64,000 bases of DNA from the NCBI RefSeq assembly GCF_040412425.1, contig NC_089789.1, positions 30,586,106 through 30,650,105 on the forward strand, read 5' to 3'. The notes beneath the pieces are model-generated. The model had not been told where the DNA came from, did no database searches, and was given only the letters and a program-made list of their open reading frames with translations. Positions 1 to 12,404 of the stretch are shown piece after piece (positions within the stretch are counted from its first letter, which is position 1; every line of letters starts with the position of its first letter). Both the position numbers and the translations under genes were made by a program. The stretch is from Macrobrachium rosenbergii (lineage: Eukaryota; Arthropoda; Malacostraca; Decapoda; Palaemonidae).

Positions 1-321
1 CTGACATCGTGGGTCTTTTTGAATTTGACGGTAGATATCAATTTGCGTACGTTTAAAGATAAAGTGAAAACAGAAGCAGAGAGAGAGTTCCAGATGATAA
101 TAACAAAAGTAATAATTGTAGTAAGTACAGTTTCATGGTTAAGTCCTGCTCTTTGTTCATGCCCCTTCTTTAACCAGTCTATCGGGCCTGGGCTAGAGAT
201 TGGCATTAATTCGTCCATCTTACAGGCCATAGCATTCAGGATGAGGATTTAATGAATCAGACACAAGGCCCGTTCGACTAATTATTTTATCCATAAAGAG
301 ACACATTGCACTTCATTTAAG

Positions 322-389
<68 letters not shown>

Positions 390-640
390 CTGGCAGACTT
401 GTCACCTTACCTCTCACCTGCCCATCCATCGATCCAATTAGGGTTACCTGAAGCTAATCACCTGTCTCGAGGTAAAAGTGGCCTATTACCATTGTCTGAT
501 CCTCGGTACTTCAAAAGCAAGTAACGGGACTTTTCGTTTGGTCTGCTAATTAAGACTGGTATTTAATTGTACCATAATTAAGGGCTAGTTTCCCTTGACT
601 GTTTTCTGACGTGTGGAAAATAGTCCACGTGTTTAGGACT
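1..640. other. No gene seen; contains (CT)31
   Basis: The only structured sequence is a (TC)n microsatellite at 324-386. Flanks look unique and have no convincing coding frame. Confidence 0.6.
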
Positions 641-913
641 GCGGAAAAGGTTTCCTGAGGATGTCGTGCAATTGGAACTTCATTACTACCCTAATACAAT
701 TCTCCTCGCATTTTGATCATTTACTTACATTTTTATCTATTTCTTAATCTGTTAATTTGTTCTTTTTTTCTTTTTGTAGTGATATCTCTCTTTTCTGTAT
801 TTCCCGTTACCTCCTCTTACTTCGTTCTAATGAACACCATGTTCTTTGGAAGCTTGAATTTTAAGTCAGTGGTCCTTGTGGTCTTGTTCCATAATAATAA
901 TAATAATAATAAT
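641..913 (+). mobile_element. CR1/L2-like LINE, 3' end (family A, copy 1)
   Basis: This 5'-truncated copy starts within the end of a reverse-transcriptase frame (PEDVVQLEL at 655-681), runs through the family 3' UTR (markers GAACACCATGTTCTTTGG, AGCTTGAATTTTAAGTCAGT) and ends in an (ATA)n tail at 891-913. The 3' UTR is shared with copies at 8140, 26062, 34677, 42822, 44035 and 50421. Confidence 0.75.
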
Positions 914-915
914 TG

Positions 916-2103
916 TTTGCATGGGGATGGATACGTGCGCGTGTGGGTGTGGGTGGGTGTATGTGCCTGTGGACTGATGTGGGCGGGACTGTGGGTGAAA
1001 TTCAGCATAATTTAAATTGCGGCTACTGTTCCTTTACAAACGTATCCTTTTTTATATTTCACCACTTCATACTATTTACATTCATTCTTTTCTTCATTCA
1101 TGTCCTTTCATTCTTGCTTCTGTCTCCAGTTATTTCTGCCGTTTCCCATCTCATTTCATTCAGTTTTCATTCCCCTTCACTGTTTCATTAAATCGGAATG
1201 TAATTCGGTTATTTCCAAATTCTGGACGAGTTATGCAGGTATTACATTTTATTCACCTTCTCATTTTACCGTTGCCATTCACTCATACATCCATTTGATA
1301 ATTCATTTCTTATTCATATTCATTCCTTGTACTTCTTCCATGCTGCTACTAATTTATTCATTCATTCTCTTACATTCATTTGCTCATTAATTCAAACTAT
1401 CTTCGTCAATCAGGTATTAATGTCATTTTCAGTGTCTTAATAAATCTATGGCCATTTGTTTATACATTAATTAATTATTTTTTCATTCATTCATTTTCTC
1501 CTCATTCCATTTTACCATCGTTTTACGCTTTACAGTAGTCATGCATGTAGTCCTTTTGTTTTATCTATTCCTGTATTTTCTTCTTGTCTTCATTCACCTT
1601 GTCATTTATTCCTCGATTTTCATTGCTTATTTTTCCATTTTTGTGACGATTTGCGTCTTTCCCTCATATTTTCTTCCATCCCGTTTATAATTTTTGTTTC
1701 TATTTTTCAACCGATTTTCCTCTAGTTAATAAATTCATTCACATTATTTATTTCATCTATTTAGACATCCAGCCATTCCGTCGCTCCATTGTTTTTATTT
1801 ATATTCATCAGTTAATTTTTACTGTTTTCTTCCCTAGCGCTTATATAGGCATCCAGCCAGTTGGTCATTCCATTGTTTAATTCTTATATTTTCCTTTGGG
1901 AGTTTCATATATTTTTGCATCTACTCCAGCTTGTTTTTGCCTAAATTATAATATTAATAATCATGACATTTTACCTAACCAACATGAAATTGGTGATGCA
2001 AGACGTTATTGTTGTAGGTTTTATAGATGGTTATGTTTTAGTATCGATATGCCTTTACTGTGGCTGCCCTTATTGTTGTTAGATAAAGGCATTTTAGCAC
2101 GTG

Positions 2104-2107
<4 letters not shown>
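916..2107. other. AT-rich, pyrimidine-rich stretch without genes
   Basis: The interval is rich in TTCATT and CATTC motifs on the + strand without a fixed period. The reading frames it produces are compositional (Phe/Ser/His-rich). No homology is recognised. Confidence 0.5.

Positions 2108-2169
<62 letters not shown>
2108..2169. repeat. (TA)n microsatellite
   Basis: About 31 uninterrupted TA units, followed by a GT/TG-rich imperfect tract to about 2260. Confidence 0.97.
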
Positions 2170-2171
<2 letters not shown>

Positions 2172-2425
2172 TAAATATACATATATATGTGTGTATATAC
2201 TGTAAGTATGTGTGTGTGTACCCGTGTATGTACGTGGGTGCGCTTGCTTGTGTGTGTACATAAATTATATCTGTTTTTCATGTGGCCTTTCTCCTTTTAA
2301 ATGGGGCCTGCAGATGTTACATGTAAGGGTGATATTTTAATACTGTAATCGACATTTTGTGTGCATGTGTTGATTCGGTAAAACTTTCTAACCTTCGATC
2401 GTCGCATTTCGTAAACTTAGATAAG

Positions 2426-2429
<4 letters not shown>

Positions 2430-2499
<70 letters not shown>
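2430..2499. repeat. (CT)n microsatellite
   Basis: About 35 uninterrupted CT units. Confidence 0.97.
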
Positions 2500-2502
<3 letters not shown>

Positions 2503-2616
2503 TGTTGACATCGAAATTGAGTTGGACTGTTTGCCCGGTCTCTGTCTCAGCACCGCTAAAGAAAATTCCCAAGGGCTTTGCCGTCTGACCTTCAAGAGTC
2601 TTTGGCAATTTCTCTT

Positions 2617-2669
2617 ATTTTTTTTTTTTTTTTCTCGAACTATTTTTTTTTTTTTATTTTTTTTTTTTT
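2617..2669. repeat. Poly(T) tract
   Basis: Three long T runs separated by single changes. A weaker copy of the flanking TCACACTGCCAGTTCGACCA block recurs at 2760-2780 (TCATTGACAGTTCGACCA), which suggests a small local duplication. Confidence 0.8.
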
Positions 2670-2689
2670 GTCACACTGCCAGTTCGACC

Positions 2690-3440
2690 ATCCTCTGAAT
2701 ATTTTTTACAATTTCTTGTTTATTTTTTTGTGAACCATTTTTCTTTTTTTATGTTTTGTCTCATTGACAGTTCGACCATTCTTTGATTATGTCTATAATT
2801 CCACGTTTCTGTTTTTTATATCATAGTGTCTTGGCTCTCCCTTCAATTTACTTACTGATAGCTTTCGTTTGATGCAGTGATAGGTTGGAATAGATTTTGA
2901 ATACCTTCATCATGATCATAAGTCCAGCAGATAATCTCCTGACTGTGATATATCAGTCTCCTTCAGAATGAGTTTAACTTATCTTTATACACGAAATCGG
3001 GATTCCAGAACCATTGGCTCAAAGTATTTTCAATATTCTTTTGAACTGCGACACCTTCATACCCTGGCTTTTGAATTAACATACGCAAAACAGTCTGTGA
3101 TTCATTCTAGTTTATACCGTGATTATTTTCTCATTAATTAATTATGACTAATAGAATTTCGATACCCATATTTTTCGATGTGAAAATTGGCAGCACTTTG
3201 GTGAATTCAAGCCAGCTTACATGATTCCACATCCTCTGCCATTTGAATCTCAAGTCTTTGTACCATGTAAATATGATGATATTAAGTAGCATGACAGAAA
3301 TGGGATGAATGCGTCTTAACATGAGTGAAATTCACCTGCATACATACTTATCCTTGAATTTGAGATCGCGTAATATATAAGATGATTTGTGTTCTGAACA
3401 GACGCTGCACAATGAAATACAAATGACAGCGTGGTCAAGC
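2690..3440. other. No gene seen
   Basis: AT-rich sequence that looks unique. Open frames are short and carry no recognisable motif. Confidence 0.5.
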
Positions 3441-3442
3441 AT

Positions 3443-3533
<91 letters not shown>

Positions 3534-3547
3534 CATACATACATATA
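3441..3547. repeat. Compound (CA)n(TA)n(CATA)n microsatellite
   Basis: About 13 CA units run into about 30 TA units and then four ATAC units. Confidence 0.95.
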
Positions 3548-3740
3548 CATAAATAAATATGTGTACTGGTGGGTGTTTGTGAAAGGAATGAAGTTCGCCA
3601 GCACTGACCTAACTCACTGGCCATCCAGACTGTTTATGCCAACAGCTCAAGTCATGTCAAGCAGCTGTGGGTATCCAGTAAGAGAGAAAGAGCAGACGAA
3701 CAGTTACAAGAGCTCATAAGTGCTAACGATTTTTTGCTGC

Positions 3741-3900
3741 TGGGGAAGGGGAACGGCGGGGGGGGCGTTGGCGGTTACGTGATGGAAGGAATGGAGAGGG
3801 AGGGGTCGAATAAGAAAGTGGGTAGGAGGAAAAGGAGGGAAAGAACCTGGGCGAAGACTTAGAAGGAAATTTTGCAGTATCTCCATGTTCATGCAGAAAG
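3741..3900 (+). other. Purine-rich stretch with possible G-quadruplex
   Basis: Four or more G runs lie close together at 3743-3767 (GGGGAAGGGG, then a run of eight G). They are followed by about 130 bases of G/A-rich sequence. This could form a quadruplex in DNA or in + strand RNA. Confidence 0.4.
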
Positions 3901-4007
3901 AACATCTGTTAAGATTTTTTTTTTAGTCCTCAAAAGCAAAGTCTAAGAGACGAATCTTTGGCCATACCTTTTTTATATTTTATCATAAAAGCATTATCTA
4001 GAGCTAA

Positions 4008-6710
4008 GAATCATTTAGGTTTTGCGAGCTGGGGTGTTTCTTAAACTGTAATGAATTGAAAGACCTAGAAGAATCGTTTAGGTTTTGCTAGGTGGGGTGT
4101 TTCCTAAAATGTAATGAGCTGAAAACCTAGAAGAATCGTTTAGGTTTTGCTAGGTGGGGTGTTTCTTAAACTGTAATGAATTGAAAGACCTAGAAGAATC
4201 GTTTAGGTTTTGCTAGGTGGGGTGTTTCCTAAAATGTAATGAGCTGAAAACCTAGAAGAATCGTTTAGGTTTTGCTAGGTGGGGTGTTTCCTAAAATGTA
4301 ATGAGCTGAAAAACCTAGAAGAATCGTTTAGGTTTTGCTAGGTGGGGTGTTTCCTAAAATGTAATGAGCTGAAAACCTAGAAGAATCGTTTAGGTTTTGC
4401 TAGGTGGGGTGTTTCCTAAAATGTAATGAGCTGAAAACCCAGAAGAATCGTTTAGGTTTTGCTAGGTGGGGTGTTTCCTAAAATGTAATGAGCTGAAAAC
4501 CTAGAAGAACGTTTAGATTTTGCTAGGTGGGGTTTTCTAAAATGTAATGAGCTGAAACCCCAGAAGAATCGTTTAGGTTTCGCTTGTTTTCCTAAAATGT
4601 AATGAGCTGAAAACCTAGAAGAATCGTTTAGGTTTTGCTAGGGTGGGGGTGTTTCCAAAATGTAATGAGCTGAAAACCTAGAAGAATCGTTTAGGTTTTG
4701 CTAGGTGGAGTGTTTCAAAAATGTAATGAGCTGAAAAACCTAGAAGAATCGTTTAGGTTTTGCTAGGTGGGTGTTTCCTAAAATGTAATGAGCTGAAACC
4801 CTAGAAGAATCGTTTAGGTTTTGCTAGGTGGGGTGTTTCCTAAAATGTAATGAGCTGAAAACCTAGAAGAATCGTTTAGGTTTTGCTAGGTGGGGTGTTT
4901 CCTAAAATGTAATGAGCTGAAAAACCTAGAAGAATCGTTTAGGTTTTGCTAGGTGGGGTGTTTCCTAAAATGTAATGAGCTGAAAAACCTAGAAGAATCG
5001 TTTAGGTTTTGCTAGGTGGGGTGTTTCCTAAAATGTAATGAGCTGAAAACCCAAGAAGAATCGTTTAGGTTTTGCTAGGTGGGGTGTTTCCTAAAATGTA
5101 ATGAGCTGAAAACCCAAGAAGAATCGTTTAGGTTTTGCTAGGTGGGGTATTTCCTAAAATGTAATGAGCTGAAAACCCAAGAAGAATCGTTTAGGTTTTG
5201 CTAGGTGGGGTGTTTCCTAAAATGTAATGAGCTGAAAACCTAGAAGAATCGTTTAGGTTTTAAAATGTAGGTGGGTGTTTCCTAAAATGTAATGAGCTGA
5301 AAAACCTAGAAGAATCGTTTAGGTTTTGCTAGGTGGGGTGTTTCCTAAAATGTAATGAGCTGAAAACCTAGAAGAATCGTTTAGGTTTTGCTAGGTGGGG
5401 TGTTTCCTAAAATGTAATGAGCTGAAAACCTAGAAGAATCGTTTAGGTTTTGCTAGGTGGGGGTGTTTCCTAAAATGTAATGAGCTGAAAACCTAGAAGA
5501 AGTTTAGATTTTGCTAGGTTAGGTAATGAGCTGAAAACCTGAAGAATCGTTTAGGTTTCGCTGGGGTGTTTCTAAAATGTAATGAGCTGAAAACCTAAGA
5601 AGAATCGTTTAGGTTTTGCTAGGTGGGGTGTTTCCTAAAATGTAATGAGCTGAAAACCTAAGAAGAATCGTTTAGGTTTTGCTAGGTGGGGTTTTCCTAA
5701 AATGTAATGAGCTGAAAAACCGTAGAAGAATCGTTTAGGTTTTGCTAGGTGGGGTGTTTCCTAAAATGTAATGAGCTGAAAACCTAGAAAATCGTTTAGG
5801 TTTTGCTAGGTGGGGTGTTTCTAAAATGTTTAAAAACCTAGAAGAATCGTTTAGATTTTGCTAGGTGGGGTGTTTCTAAAATGTAATGAGCTGAAAAACC
5901 TAGAAGAATCGTTTAGGTTTTGCTAGGTGGGTGTTTCAAAATGTAATGAGCTGAAAAACCTAGAAGAATCGTTTAGGTTTTGCTAGGTGGGGTGTTTCCT
6001 AAAATGTAATGAGCTGAAAACCCTAGAAGAATCGTTTAGGTTTTGCTAGGTGGGGTGTTTCCTAAAATGTAATGAGCTGAAAACCCTAGAAGAATCGTTT
6101 AGGTTTTGCTAGGTGGGGTGTTTCCTAAAATGTAATGAGCTGAAAAACCTAGAAGAATCGTTTAGATTTTGCTAGGTGGGGTGTTTCCTAAAATGTAATG
6201 AGCTGAAAAACCTAGAAGAATCGTTTAGATTTTGCTAGGTGGGGTGTTTCCTAAAATGTAATGAGCTGAAAACCTAGAAGAATCGTTTAGGTTTTGCTAG
6301 GTGGGTGTTTCCTAAATGTAATGAGCTGAAAACCTAGAAGAATCGTTTAGGTTTTGCTAGGTGGGGTGTTTCTAAAATGTAATGAGCTGAAAACCTAGAA
6401 GAATCGTTTAGGTTTTGTTAGGTGGGTGTTTCCTAAAATGTAATGAGCTGAAAACCTAGAAGAATCGTTTAGATTTTGCTAGGTGGGGTGTTTCCTAAAA
6501 TGTAATGAGCTGAAAAACCTAGAAGAATCGTTTAGGTTTTGCTAGGTGGGGTGTTTCCTAAAATGTAATGGGCTGAAAGCCTAGAAGAATCGTTTAGGTT
6601 TCGCTAGGTGGGGTGTTTCCTAAAATGTAATGAGCTGAAAAACCTAGAAGAATCGTTTAGGTTTTGCTAGCTGGGATGTCTCTTAAACTGTAATGAGTTG
6701 AAACAATTGA
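4008..6710. repeat. 62-bp satellite array, about 43 units
   Basis: The unit is about 62 bases (for example 4081 to 4143) and includes GTTTAGGTTTTGCTAGGTGG, GTGTTTCC, TAAAATGTAATGAGCTGAAA and CCTAGAAGAATC. Inner units are nearly identical. They differ mainly at the AAAACC/AAAAACC/AAACCC join and in a few truncated units (near 4501-4600, 5250 and 5500-5570). The first and last units both carry AGCTGGG and CTTAAACTGTAATGA, which the inner units lack. The array is confined to this place and contains no open frame. Confidence 0.97.
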
Positions 6711-6937
6711 TAAAAGTCAGTCAGTCAGTAATAATTTTTTATTAAAGTTCCTGTGAATATTTTTTCGCCTTGTTATACATTATTTATACAATCAGATGAT
6801 AAATGATGATTCCTCAGATGCTGAATATATACATTTATTACACGTATTTTAGCTGTAGGATTCAACGAAAGATTTTTGCTGAAATTTGTGTAATTTCAAC
6901 TTTTTCATGTTCGCATAGGGTGTGGCATACTACTGCA

Positions 6938-6938
<1 letters not shown>

Positions 6939-7000
<62 letters not shown>
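6939..7000. repeat. (TAA)n microsatellite
   Basis: About 20 TAA units. No LINE family A 3' UTR is visible beside it. Confidence 0.97.
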
Positions 7001-7002
<2 letters not shown>

Positions 7003-7314
7003 GTGGAACAGAGAGAAGATTTGCTGTCCTTATTGTCAATCCATTAAATAATTTTCCTGAGAAAATAATTTATTCTTATACTGGAATCATTAATACGTCA
7101 TAACTTAGGAAATTCAAGATATTTATTGTTTTAACATAAAATAGTAAAATAAAAATAAGTTAGCCTTATGTCGTCACGGGCCCTTGTCCAAAAGTATGGT
7201 CAGTTACTAAAGGGAATAAGAAGCCTAGTGTGGACCTCTGTATTGGGACCAGATAGCGAGAGGTCGACGTATTTGTGCTTGAAGTAATTCATACGTAGAA
7301 ATTTAAAACGAGTC
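7001..7314. other. No gene seen
   Basis: AT-rich, apparently unique sequence between an SSR and a minisatellite. Confidence 0.5.
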
Positions 7315-7610
7315 AAGAATTTCTCCGAAAAATTGAGGAATTCATCGTAAAAATGGGAGAATTCTTCAGAAAAATTGGGGGATTCCTCAGAAAAATTGAG
7401 GAATTCTTCAAAAATGTAAGAACTCCTCAGAAAAACTGGAATTCCTTATAAAAATTGAAGAATTCTTCAGAAATTTTTGGGAGTTCCTCATAAAAATTGG
7501 AGAATTCTTCAGAAAATTTTGAGAGATTCCTCAGAAAAACTGAGGAATTAATAAAAAAAAAAATTGCAATTCATCGTCAAAATTTAAGAATTCCTCTGAA
7601 AATTTGAGAC
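7315..7610. repeat. Degenerate 27-29 bp minisatellite
   Basis: About ten diverged units of the type GAGGAATTCTTCAGAAAAATT, many with a GAATTC core. A repeated A/G-rich strand gives strong strand asymmetry. Confidence 0.8.
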
Positions 7611-8139
7611 AGGTCATGGGCACATAAAAATCACGTCGCACATAATAATATTTTCTCAAGAACTCAAAGAAATTAAGATGATTCTTTTTATTTTTATTTC
7701 AAAACTCAGAAAAATAAAATGAAATTCTTGGTGTGATTCATCTTCGAGGAGGAGAGAAAAATAAAATTCCGATACAATTTTCGCGTGAAAGCTCACGGAA
7801 ATGAAATTATACCTTACGCCGAAGACATTTGATGCGATGGAAAAAATCGTAAAAATAAAAAAAAAAAAGCACGAAATTTAGAAAATTCCCCTGTGATAAA
7901 GCATAGCACGTGACACACGAATGCAAGCTATCATTGACAGACACGAAAACACGAACGGAAATGAACAGCACGGATGAGTAGTATGTTAGGTGAGTGTATA
8001 GTGAACCCAGGCAAATATTTCTCCCAGTATTGTGATTGTGTTCAGTAGAAACGGTGTTCAGCAAGTGTATGGGTTTTTTCAGCTTATTCATCATGGAATT
8101 GAATAACAAAGCTACTGCTAATACCACAACTACTACAAC
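7611..8139. other. No gene seen
   Basis: A-rich sequence. The open frame on the - strand (7807-8127) has no recognised motif and is probably chance. Confidence 0.5.
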
Positions 8140-8430
8140 TTTTAATAATATAATAATAATAATAATAATGATAATAATAATAATATTTTTTTAATATTAT
8201 TCAGAAGATGAACCCTATTCATATGGAACCAGCCCACCAAAGGGGCCATTGACTTGAGATTCCAGTTTCCAAAGAATTTGGTGTTCATCAGGAAGAAGTA
8301 AGAGGAGGTAAAGGGAAATACAGAAAGAAGAGATCTTACTTATTAAAAAAAGAAAAAAATAATTTAATATATTAATAAATAGATAAAAATATGTTAAAAT
8401 GCAAGGAGAATAGTATTAGGGTAGTAATGA
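8140..8430 (-). mobile_element. CR1/L2-like LINE, 3' end (family A, copy 2)
   Basis: On the - strand this reads the family 3' UTR from TAATACTATTCTC to GAATAATATT. The + strand shows CAGAAGATGAACCC, ATTCATATGGAACCAGCCCA and TTGGTGTTCATC. The true tail is only two or three ATT units at about 8197-8205. Just beyond it lies (TAA)n of the opposite orientation (8145-8190), an odd head-to-head tail. Confidence 0.7.
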
Positions 8431-8728
8431 TGGAAAAAAAACTACCAGCAGTTTGAATGTGCACATTTTTAAAATAATATAAATGATAGTGATTTGCATA
8501 ACAGAAACCATAGTAACGATTGAACTTCCAGTGGTCTGGAAGGACTTGAAAGCATCTCATCCAAAATGGTCTTACTTACACTTTGTTGTCACGATAACAA
8601 TACTAAGGTAAAGATATACCAGAATGCTTTTGCTTTTGCTAGAATTGAATGATATCGCTATGCCATGCTGGCAAAGATTACCTTCGACAGGAAAAAAAAA
8701 AAACAATTTTTTTCATTTTCATGATTTA

Positions 8729-8731
<3 letters not shown>
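8431..8731. other. No gene seen
   Basis: A-rich sequence without repeats or coding signal. Confidence 0.5.

Positions 8732-8775
<44 letters not shown>
8732..8775. repeat. (CT)n microsatellite
   Basis: About 22 CT units. A short (GT)n lies at 8830-8846. Confidence 0.95.
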
Positions 8776-8777
<2 letters not shown>

Positions 8778-9010
8778 ATGGATCTTTTTCACGTGCCCAT
8801 CGGTGCAAGAGTTGCTCTCCATTGCGAATGTGTGTGTGTGTGTGTATGGCAAGCACAAAAACACTCACACTTACACATACACAACAGTGTACCCGTAATG
8901 GATGAAAGGGTATGGTCGAGAGAAAAGGAAGCGCACCGACACCCACCCTTTACAGTATAACTCACTTGTGTGTTGATCACGCTGTTGTAGGTCGTAGATG
9001 TTGAACACCG

Positions 9011-9324
9011 TAGAGGGGGGGGGGCGCTAGTGCCGTCATTGCACCTTATGCGGTGCACTGTAGGCATTACCGGAGTGTCTTTGCAGCGTCCCTTCCGCCC
9101 CTAGTTGTAACCCCTTTCGTTCCGTTTACTGTAACTCTGTTCATATATTCTTTCTTCCATCTTCTTTGTACCCCCTCCTAACAATTAATTCATAGTGGAA
9201 CTGTAAGGTATTCCTCCTGTTACACCTTTCAACCCTTTTTAGTGTCAGTTTCCGGTTCAGCGCTGAATAACCTCAGAGGTCCCAGCGCTTAGCCTTTGGC
9301 CTAAATACTATATTCTCTTCTATA
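9011..9324 (-). mobile_element. SINE family S1, copy 1
   Basis: On the - strand it begins near TAGAAGAGAATATAGTATTT, continues through AGGCCAAAGG, CCAGCGCTGAACC and a GGGGTTAC-type body, and ends in a C-run (G-run on +, 9013-9024). The body matches 17812, 33959, 43438 and 52768. I recognise it as a very common decapod interspersed repeat. It is non-coding. Confidence 0.75.
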
Positions 9325-9740
9325 AATGTTGAAACCCTTCCGTTTCATTTTCTGCATCTTTCACCCTTTTCAACCCGTCCTTCTTTACGCCTTAGAACAC
9401 ACGAATAATCTTAACTGACTTCACTTTATTTCTCCTTTCGTCTCAGTATAATTTTGCTTTCATAAAGAAACGTGGAATCTTCAGTCCTTTCATCATTCTA
9501 ATTGCCGCTGCTTCCATTGACGCTTGTCTTTCTTCAAAACCCTGTACACGGCGTTTGTTACCTCCCCTGCTTCTCCTATTCATGGAATCATCTCCTATTT
9601 TATTTTTCTGTCATCCATTGCTTTTACATCCAAATATCTTTTAGAATCAGCTTCTTAGTAGAATCAGCTTCTTCCCTTCTTCTGCAATTCGTACTTACGC
9701 TCACTTTCTACTTTCCATTTACCCTCTAAATCTTATACAT

Positions 9741-9742
<2 letters not shown>
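9325..9742. other. No gene seen; T/C-rich
   Basis: Pyrimidine-rich sequence with CTTTC and TTTCACC motifs. No repeat family recognised. Confidence 0.5.
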
Positions 9743-9813
<71 letters not shown>

Positions 9814-9817
9814 TTGG

Positions 9818-9848
<31 letters not shown>

Positions 9849-9849
9849 C
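9743..9849. repeat. Compound (TA)n(TG)n microsatellite
   Basis: About 32 TA units, a short spacer, then about 14 GT units. Confidence 0.95.
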
Positions 9850-10768
9850 GCTTGTGTTGTGAAATCGTCTGCAAGAAGCTAGCTGAAAGTGAATAGCATG
9901 TATAGGATTTAGAGGGTAAATGGAAGGTATGTATAATATATATATATGTATATATATATACATGTGTGTGTGTGTGAAATTGTATCAAGTGTGTTTCAGC
10001 GTGAATTGTTCAGCATGGACCAGCCCATTGTCAGTCGACCCAGCGATGAATGAGTAAAATTGGCAGCTTGGAGTCAAGAAAAGGTCATGGACCACGCAGA
10101 CTTATCTCTAAGGGTTTGCTGGTAGCCGGGGTATTCTGTATATAGAAGTTACAAAAGGAGTTCAAATTGAAATCCATTTTTATCTAAGCGCTTGATAACC
10201 CGTCCGACACCACAAACCGGCGATATCTAAGCATAGTAGGATTCATTGTTTGAGCTTCAAATTTTTATGCCGTTATCATTGCATAGTTCCCGGACCATAT
10301 TGGCTTTGTGAGAACGAAACTGATTGACAGAGAAAATTCAGCACCTCGAACACGAAGATTTTTTTTTTCTTGACTTACGTGGATGGGTTCTCGTCCATAG
10401 TCTTCCATACTTGAGCAGACTCCTTTGAATCGGCAGAGGTTCTTTGTCCGCTGCGTGGTATATCACAGACTCCTCCCTTTTCCGTAAATTAGTAGTCTGC
10501 TGGAGAGCTTTTACATTAAAAGTTTCTGGGAGTGAACGTGAGGTGGTAATGTCCTTTGTGTGCAAAACCACTAGTTCTCCTTTTTTCTTCTTCCAACTAT
10601 TAACTTAGCTGCCAAGTTGTAAAATCCTGAAAATAATAAAATATAAAAATGAACAAGTTCACAGCAATTACGTACTTCACATAATAACTTTCAAATCTGG
10701 TCTACATGGTTATTTGTTTTTTATTAGTTAAGTAAAACTCCTTTAAGACCAGGCTTACCCACCCTGCC
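9850..10768. other. No gene seen
   Basis: Apparently unique sequence with small (TA)n/(TG)n at 9937-9976. The - strand frame at 10338-10571 has no family motif. Confidence 0.5.
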
Positions 10769-10769
10769 A

Positions 10770-10853
<84 letters not shown>
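10769..10853. repeat. Compound (CA)n(TA)n microsatellite
   Basis: About 13 CA units, ACATA, then about 27 TA units. Confidence 0.95.
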
Positions 10854-10855
<2 letters not shown>

Positions 10856-11661
10856 TGTGTGCATGCAACTTGTAATGTAATGAGATAAGAATGAGCAGCA
10901 GCATAACCAATGTCTATTTAGTATGTGAGTGTCACATAACGCAGAGGTGTCAAGTTGCTGCTACTGTTTCCAGGATCCTAAACGTTCATAATAAATCCTT
11001 TCAGAAGAAGAAGAAGAACGAGATTCTTCGTTTCCCCTCCCAGCAATTACTGGCCTCTCGTCAGTGGAGGAGTATCCAGGTTTATTGCATATAAACCCGG
11101 TGCGCAAGAAGCCATTTTTTCAATTTCCCCGCCATCCGTATTCTTTTGCTAGATTCCCTTAATAGAGACGTGGGCATCTGAATTGCATGGGGTAAATAAA
11201 AGAGAAGGGACGATAAGATACTGCGAAAAGGAAGCATATTAAGAATGTGACGTAACAAAGTCGCTCTGGGGAATCGGGAATATTGCAGATGCATTGTCGT
11301 GGAGGAGGATGACAGGCGGAAGAGAGATGTGATTTAGGCCCGTCTGATTTTCGGATGGAAGAAGGAGACGGCTGAAATGGTGTAAGACTGACACAGGAAC
11401 AGACAGAGGTGATAGAGAGTGGGAAATTTCAGTTACCAGGAGGGGGTCAGAATGACGAGACAGAATTGAGCAGAGGGGTGGATATATTTTGGGGGAACGG
11501 TCTCTTGATACGTATGTATGTATGTTTGTTTGTATGTATGAGTGGAACTGAAGGAGAGAGGTAGGATGTATTGCGCACACTTCCTCAGTTGTTGAAGAAT
11601 TGACACGGCGCTTTCTAAGAAGCTGTGAGTATCCAGGAAAAGGGCTGAAGCGTAGTTGTAG

Positions 11662-11664
<3 letters not shown>
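10854..11664. other. No gene seen; purine-rich toward its end
   Basis: From 11160 on the + strand is G/A-rich. Frames on the - strand (11082-11580) are Ser/Leu/His-rich and look compositional. Confidence 0.5.

Positions 11665-11709
<45 letters not shown>
11665..11709. repeat. (GA)n microsatellite
   Basis: About 22 GA units; one of the few tracts with GA rather than CT on the + strand. Confidence 0.95.
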
Positions 11710-11712
<3 letters not shown>

Positions 11713-11737
11713 GGGAAAAACCAGAGATGAGAAGTCA

Positions 11738-12094
11738 TGATATACATATATATATATACATATATATATACATATATATACATATATATATACACATATA
11801 TACAGTATATATATATGTGTGTGTTTTTAGATTTGTGTACACACATAGAGAGATAGATAGATGGATAGGGAAAGAGAGACGGCAAGGAGGCAGCGAGATC
11901 GATACAAAAGGTGCCACATGGATCTGTTTGGCACTATGCCATGGCTCAATAATTGGCCGTGCAGTTTATAGGAGCTTCTCTCTCTTCTCTCTTCTCTCTC
12001 TCTCTCTCACCTCTCTCTCTTTATCTCTTATATATCTATATCTTTCTATCTTCTGTCTATCAGTCTATCTATATGTGTGTGTCTATTATATCTG

Positions 12095-12148
<54 letters not shown>

Positions 12149-12242
12149 TATATATATATATATATATATTATGTATATTATATATATACATACATTATAT
12201 ACATATTATATATATATATATGTATAAATTATATCTATATAC

Positions 12243-12312
<70 letters not shown>
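11738..12312. repeat. Imperfect (TA)n complex with CT-rich middle
   Basis: Interrupted (TA)n with ACATA steps lies at 11738-11818, GATA repeats at 11846-11865, CTCT-rich sequence at 11975-12060, and two long (TA)n blocks at 12096-12312. The Tyr/Ile open frames here are artefacts of (TA)n. Confidence 0.9.
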
Positions 12313-12313
<1 letters not shown>

Positions 12314-12404
12314 CATCATTGATATTGCTTGCGGAGACTATTTTCTCATTCTGTTTTGAAAATGTTTAGATATTCTGTGGCGACTTTCGTTTTTTAAGAT
12401 CAAA

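Noticed and set aside
4008..6710. TTAGG arthropod telomere motif in each 62-bp unit
   Set aside because: There is one TTTAGGTT per unit with no TTAGG repetition, so it is more likely coincidental than an interstitial telomere.
11953..12369. Many Tyr-Ile, Ser-Leu and Arg-Glu open frames throughout the window
   Set aside because: These are translations of (TA)n, (CT)n and (GA)n tracts.
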